DNA from: JAWKOK01 sp963848115
GTDB lineage: Bacteria > Chloroflexota > Anaerolineae > Caldilineales > Caldilineaceae
Reading direction: 5' to 3'
Length of the DNA stretch: 64,000 nt
Assembly (NCBI GenBank): GCA_963848115.1
Contig: CAWKCP010000024.1
Location: forward strand, 124,001 to 188,000
Part shown: piece after piece, positions 61,662 through 64,000 of the stretch
Numbering within the stretch: the stretch's first letter is position 1
How the letters are laid out: every line of letters starts with the position of its first letter
Made by a program: the position numbers and the translations under genes
The notes under the pieces: model-generated
Databases searched by the model: none
What the model was told of the DNA's origin: nothing
Seen by the model: the letters and a program-made list of their open reading frames with translations, nothing else

Positions 61662-62651
61662 TTACCAGCTCAGCGCCGGCGTGTGCACCGGCGCGTCCCA
61701 GAGAGCAAGCAGTTCCGGCGTCAGGCGCATGAGGGTGATGGCACAGCCGGCTGCGTCCAGGCTCGTGATGTAGTTGCCGATCAGGTTGCGCTCAATGTGA
61801 ATGTCATGAGCGGCCAAGACCTGATAGAGTTGTCGATAGACGATGTAGAGTTCTTGAAGCGGCGTGCCCCCCAGGCCGCTGACCAGTGCAATCACCCGAT
61901 CCCCAGGTCCTGCGCCCAGGTCGTCAAGAATTGGTTGGACCAGTAGTTCGGTCATCTGGTCTGCCCCGGTATAGGGAATGCGGCGGCGGCCGCGCTCGCC
62001 ATGCATACCTACGCCGAGTTCAAGCTGGCCATTTGGGAGCAGGAACGTACGCTTGCCGATTGCGGGCACGGTGCATCCGGTCAGCGCGGCCCCCATGCTT
62101 CTTGACTGTTCGATCACGGTCTGGGCAACGGCAGTCACTTCGGCCAATGAACGGCCTTCTTCTGCCGCGGCGCCCGCCATTTTTTCAACCAGGATGGTTG
62201 CGCCGAGTCCGCGGCGTTTGCTGGGGTCATCAAGCGCTACATCATCATTGACCAGTACCGACGCGACCTCATAGCCGTCCTCGTCGGCCAGTTCCAGCGC
62301 CATGCCCATGTTGAAGACGCCGCCGGCGAAATTTTTCATGATGAAGAGTATGCCGGCGTTGCCGTAAACGGTCTGCATTGCCGCCAGATATTGATCAGGG
62401 GTCGGGCTGGTGAAAATTCCGCCGGGACAGGCTGCATCCAGCATGCCAACGCCCACATAGCCCGTATTGAGGGGTTCATGGCCGCTGCCGCTGCCGCTAA
62501 TCAGTGAAACTTTGCCCTGAACCGGTGCGTCAATTCGTCGTACGAAATGGGGATGATAGTGGACACGCAGCAAGTTAGGATAGGATAACTCCAGGCCTTC
62601 CAAGCTTTCGTTGACAATATCGTTTGGTTCGTTGATCAGCTTCTTGAGCAT
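61662..62651 (-). CDS. dhaK: Dihydroxyacetone kinase substrate-binding subunit DhaK
   Basis: 330 residues. Starts with the family N-terminus MLKKLINEPNDIVNESLEGL. The substrate loop LISGSGSGHEPLNTGYVG contains His58, and the histidine that binds DHA covalently is His217 in LELGVGMHGERGRRR. The position of the catalytic aspartate of E. coli DhaK (Asp109, in NYTGD) reads NFAGG here (Gly111). The open frame extends 19 codons to a GTG at 62708, through 16-bp tandem repeats; ATG 62651 is favoured by family match although no ribosome site is clear. First gene of the operon. Confidence 0.88.
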   Translation of the reverse strand: MLKKLINEPNDIVNESLEGLELSYPNLLRVHYHPHFVRRIDAPVQGKVSLISGSGSGHEPLNTGYVGVGMLDAACPGGIFTSPTPDQYLAAMQTVYGNAGILFIMKNFAGGVFNMGMALELADEDGYEVASVLVNDDVALDDPSKRRGLGATILVEKMAGAAAEEGRSLAEVTAVAQTVIEQSRSMGAALTGCTVPAIGKRTFLLPNGQLELGVGMHGERGRRRIPYTGADQMTELLVQPILDDLGAGPGDRVIALVSGLGGTPLQELYIVYRQLYQVLAAHDIHIERNLIGNYITSLDAAGCAITLMRLTPELLALWDAPVHTPALSW

Positions 62652-62694
62652 ACTTGCACGGCCGGTAGTCCCAGTTGCAAGACTGTGGGCACTA

Positions 62695-62732
62695 CTTAAC
62701 ATAGACACTGCTTAACATAGACACTGCTTAAC
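62695..62732. repeat. 16-bp tandem repeat upstream of dhaK
   Basis: Two exact copies of cttaacatagacactg (62695-62710, 62711-62726) and a third partial copy to 62732. It lies across the alternative upstream starts of dhaK and supports treating those codons as non-coding. Confidence 0.55.
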
Positions 62733-62806
62733 TAATCATGACTTTACTGCAAAAAGGAGTCCGGACACGAATTCATACAAATGGTCTCTCGGAGGGCAAC
62801 AACACA

Positions 62807-62836
62807 ATTCGTGAAAATTCGTGACCATTCGTGTCA
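62807..62836. repeat. 10-bp tandem repeat in the dhaK-rdgB gap
   Basis: Three copies of an attcgtgaNN unit (62807, 62817, 62827). The sequence gacacgaat at 62764-62772 is the inverted counterpart of the last copy. The gap 62652-62966 holds no convincing gene. Confidence 0.4.
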
Positions 62837-62898
62837 AGAATAGGCTTTCTGCAGTGGACCCAATCCTGTTCAGTGATGTCGTATTATACAAACAGACG

Positions 62899-62907
62899 AG
62901 TATATCA
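62899..62907 (-). promoter_or_regulatory. Extended -10 candidate for the dha/glp operon
   Basis: On the minus strand TGATATACT reads TGA followed by TATACT (62899-62904), about 250 bp before dhaK. A perfect TATAAT (62883-62888) is a little further downstream but has no -35. Neither has a good -35, so the assignment is weak. Confidence 0.3.
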
Positions 62908-62966
62908 CCTACATCAACCATAGTGCATTGTAGACTTGTTGCCGCCATTATGCAATTTCGGTTTTA

Positions 62967-63563
62967 TCACCCAATCATCCGGCTCAGCACCTCTTTGGCT
63001 GCCAATGACGCCTTGCCGCGGTGGCTGATTTGGTTCTTGACTTCAGCGGGCAGTTCGGCCATGGTGGCGTCACGCTCCGGCATAAAAAAGACGGGATCAT
63101 AGCCGAATCCGTTCTTGCCGCGGGGCCGGTCGATGATGATTCCCTCAACTGTATCGTCGACGGTTTCGACGCGGCCGTCGGGCGTTGCCAAGGCGACGAC
63201 ACAGCGAAAACGGGCGCTCCACGCTTCATCCGGCTGTTGCTCAAGCTCTGCAATCAACTTTCGATACCGATCTTCGTCGCTGGCAGCCGGCCCGGCATAG
63301 CGAGCGGAATAGATCCCCGGCCGCCCGCCGAGTGCATCGACCTCCAGCCCGCTGTCATCGGCCCAGGTCCAGAGTCCTGACGCTTCGGCATAGGTGCGAG
63401 CTTTCAGAATGGCGTTTTCGGAAAAGGTTGAACCGGTCTCCTCAACATCAAAGCGGATGCCGGCTTCATCCAAATTCACAACGTCCAAAGCCAGATCGGC
63501 GAGTAGGCCACGATATTCAAGCAGCTTGCCGGCGTTGTGTGTGGCGATTAGAAGTTTCTGCAT
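62967..63563 (-). CDS. rdgB: RdgB/HAM1-family dITP/XTP pyrophosphatase
   Basis: Removes non-canonical purine nucleotides (dITP, XTP) from the pool. 198 residues from ATG 63563, which has GGAG eight bases upstream; the frame is open a further 14 codons. Motifs: KLLIATHNAGKLLEYRGLL, FSENAILKARTYAEASGLWT followed by the metal-binding WADDSGLEVDALGGRPGIYS, and GKNGFGYDPVFFMPE near the C-terminus with QISHRGKASLAA. Divergent from prs. Confidence 0.92.
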   Translation of the reverse strand: MQKLLIATHNAGKLLEYRGLLADLALDVVNLDEAGIRFDVEETGSTFSENAILKARTYAEASGLWTWADDSGLEVDALGGRPGIYSARYAGPAASDEDRYRKLIAELEQQPDEAWSARFRCVVALATPDGRVETVDDTVEGIIIDRPRGKNGFGYDPVFFMPERDATMAELPAEVKNQISHRGKASLAAKEVLSRMIG

Positions 63564-63581
63564 TTTCTCTCCTTCAATACT

Positions 63582-63610
63582 TTGACCCGGCCAAAAGGGT
63601 ATCATATAAT
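63582..63610 (+). promoter_or_regulatory. Promoter candidate for prs
   Basis: -35 TTGACC (63582-63587), 17-bp spacer, -10 TATAAT (63605-63610, perfect). It is on the plus strand and about 120 bp before the prs ATG, in the space between divergent rdgB and prs. Confidence 0.7.
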
Positions 63611-63733
63611 TTCCTCGAAGTCAGCAAGCGACTCCCCATTGTGCCGTGTAGACGGATCTTCCGATCTGCCTGTGGGTTACTGAACAGCTGTCTTTCATGG
63701 GCATACAACCCGTACAGAAAGAAGTGGTCAAGT

Positions 63734-64000
63734 ATGGTTGAATCCTACCACCCTCTCCGCATTTTCAGTGGGTCGGCACACCCGGCTCTCGCACGGCGCA
63801 TCGCAGACATTCTGGACGTTGGGATGGGGCAGTCCACAACCACGTATCTGCCCGACAGTGAGATCCATGTCATGATCGATGAGGTTGTGCGTGACCAGGA
63901 TATCTTCATCGTCCAGCCCTGTTCTGCGCCGGTCAACGATCACTTGATGGAATTGCTGCTCTATATCGATGCCTTTCGTCGGGCTAGTGCACATAGCGTC
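63734..64000 (+). CDS. prs: Ribose-phosphate pyrophosphokinase, N-terminal part (runs off window)
   Basis: 89 codons from ATG 63734 to the window edge, no stop. The start reads LRIFSGSAHPALARRIADIL, followed by the substrate-binding YLPDSEIHVMIDE and QDIFIVQPCSAPVNDHLMEL, then LLYIDAFRRASA. These are the N-terminal parts of PRPP synthetase, which makes PRPP from ribose 5-phosphate and ATP for nucleotide, histidine and tryptophan synthesis. The remaining two-thirds, including the PRPP loop, lies outside. Confidence 0.92.
   Translation, partial: MVESYHPLRIFSGSAHPALARRIADILDVGMGQSTTTYLPDSEIHVMIDEVVRDQDIFIVQPCSAPVNDHLMELLLYIDAFRRASAHSV

Noticed and set aside
62652..62708. Upstream starts of dhaK at 62708 (GTG) and 62702 (ATG)
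   Set aside because: The added residues derive from 16-bp tandem repeats and have no counterpart in DhaK; the family N-terminus begins at 62651.
62736..62948. 70-residue minus-strand frame between dhaK and rdgB
   Set aside because: It crosses the 10-bp tandem repeats, has no ribosome site and no recognisable composition; treated as non-coding.
1..64000. CRISPR array, prophage genes, transposases, rRNA operon
   Set aside because: No regularly spaced repeats, integrase or transposase motifs, or rRNA sequence were seen anywhere in the window.

Overview
The window reads as chromosomal DNA of moderately high GC from a free-living bacterium, most likely a member of the Chloroflexota (Anaerolineae/Caldilineae-like). 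That placement is an inference from gene content: a rod-shape and Min gene row, two complex I gene sets with NuoC-NuoD and NuoE-NuoF fusions, Thr/Pro-rich BNR-repeat surface proteins, and a lipoprotein with no lipopolysaccharide genes nearby. No rRNA, tRNA, CRISPR array, prophage or recognisable transposase gene was seen.

Layout. 1-4.6 kb (minus strand): a partial membrane protein, a translationally coupled trio (small unknown protein, RlmI-type rRNA methyltransferase, CoA-type NUDIX hydrolase), then tilS, which carries a single-base frameshift before its C-terminal domain. 5.2-13.6 kb (plus): a cell-shape and division row mreB-mreC-mreD-mrdA-minC-minD-rodA; mrdA is also interrupted by a one-base shift, and the mreB start is ambiguous in a way that could be a third such event. 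13.8-14.9 kb: a secreted barrel-like protein preceded by a large compound inverted repeat.

15.0-30.2 kb (minus): a complete NADH:quinone oxidoreductase operon, nuoA-B-CD-EF-G-H-I-J-K-L-M-N. 31.0-39.6 kb (plus), divergent from it across a 0.7 kb promoter region: a second, membrane-arm-only set nuoA-H-J-K-(unknown TPR-like membrane protein)-L-M-N with no NuoB, C, D, E, F, G or I. A roughly 75-bp palindromic element occurs once inside the first nuo operon, between nuoL and nuoM, and once downstream of rodA.

39.7-52.0 kb: a BNR-propeller surface protein, a MurE-type ligase, a lipoprotein built of four similar units, a glycosidase-like/O-antigen-ligase fusion, a CHAT protease-like protein divergent from an unknown polytopic membrane protein, and a ketopantoate-reductase-family enzyme. 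52.2-62.7 kb (minus): a glycerol/dihydroxyacetone operon, dhaK-dhaL-glpK-dhaM(IIA)-HPr-EI-glpA-glpB-glpC. In it the three DhaM domains known from enterobacteria are separate genes in the same order and EI is full length. 63 kb: rdgB, and divergently the start of prs, which runs off the window.

How the genes fit together: glycerol is phosphorylated by GlpK and oxidised by GlpABC, feeding electrons to quinone. Dihydroxyacetone is phosphorylated by DhaKL with phosphate from PEP through EI, HPr and DhaM. Complex I supplies NADH-derived electrons to the same pool. The mre/min/rod row, MurE, the MrdA transpeptidase and the O-antigen-ligase-like protein serve the cell envelope.
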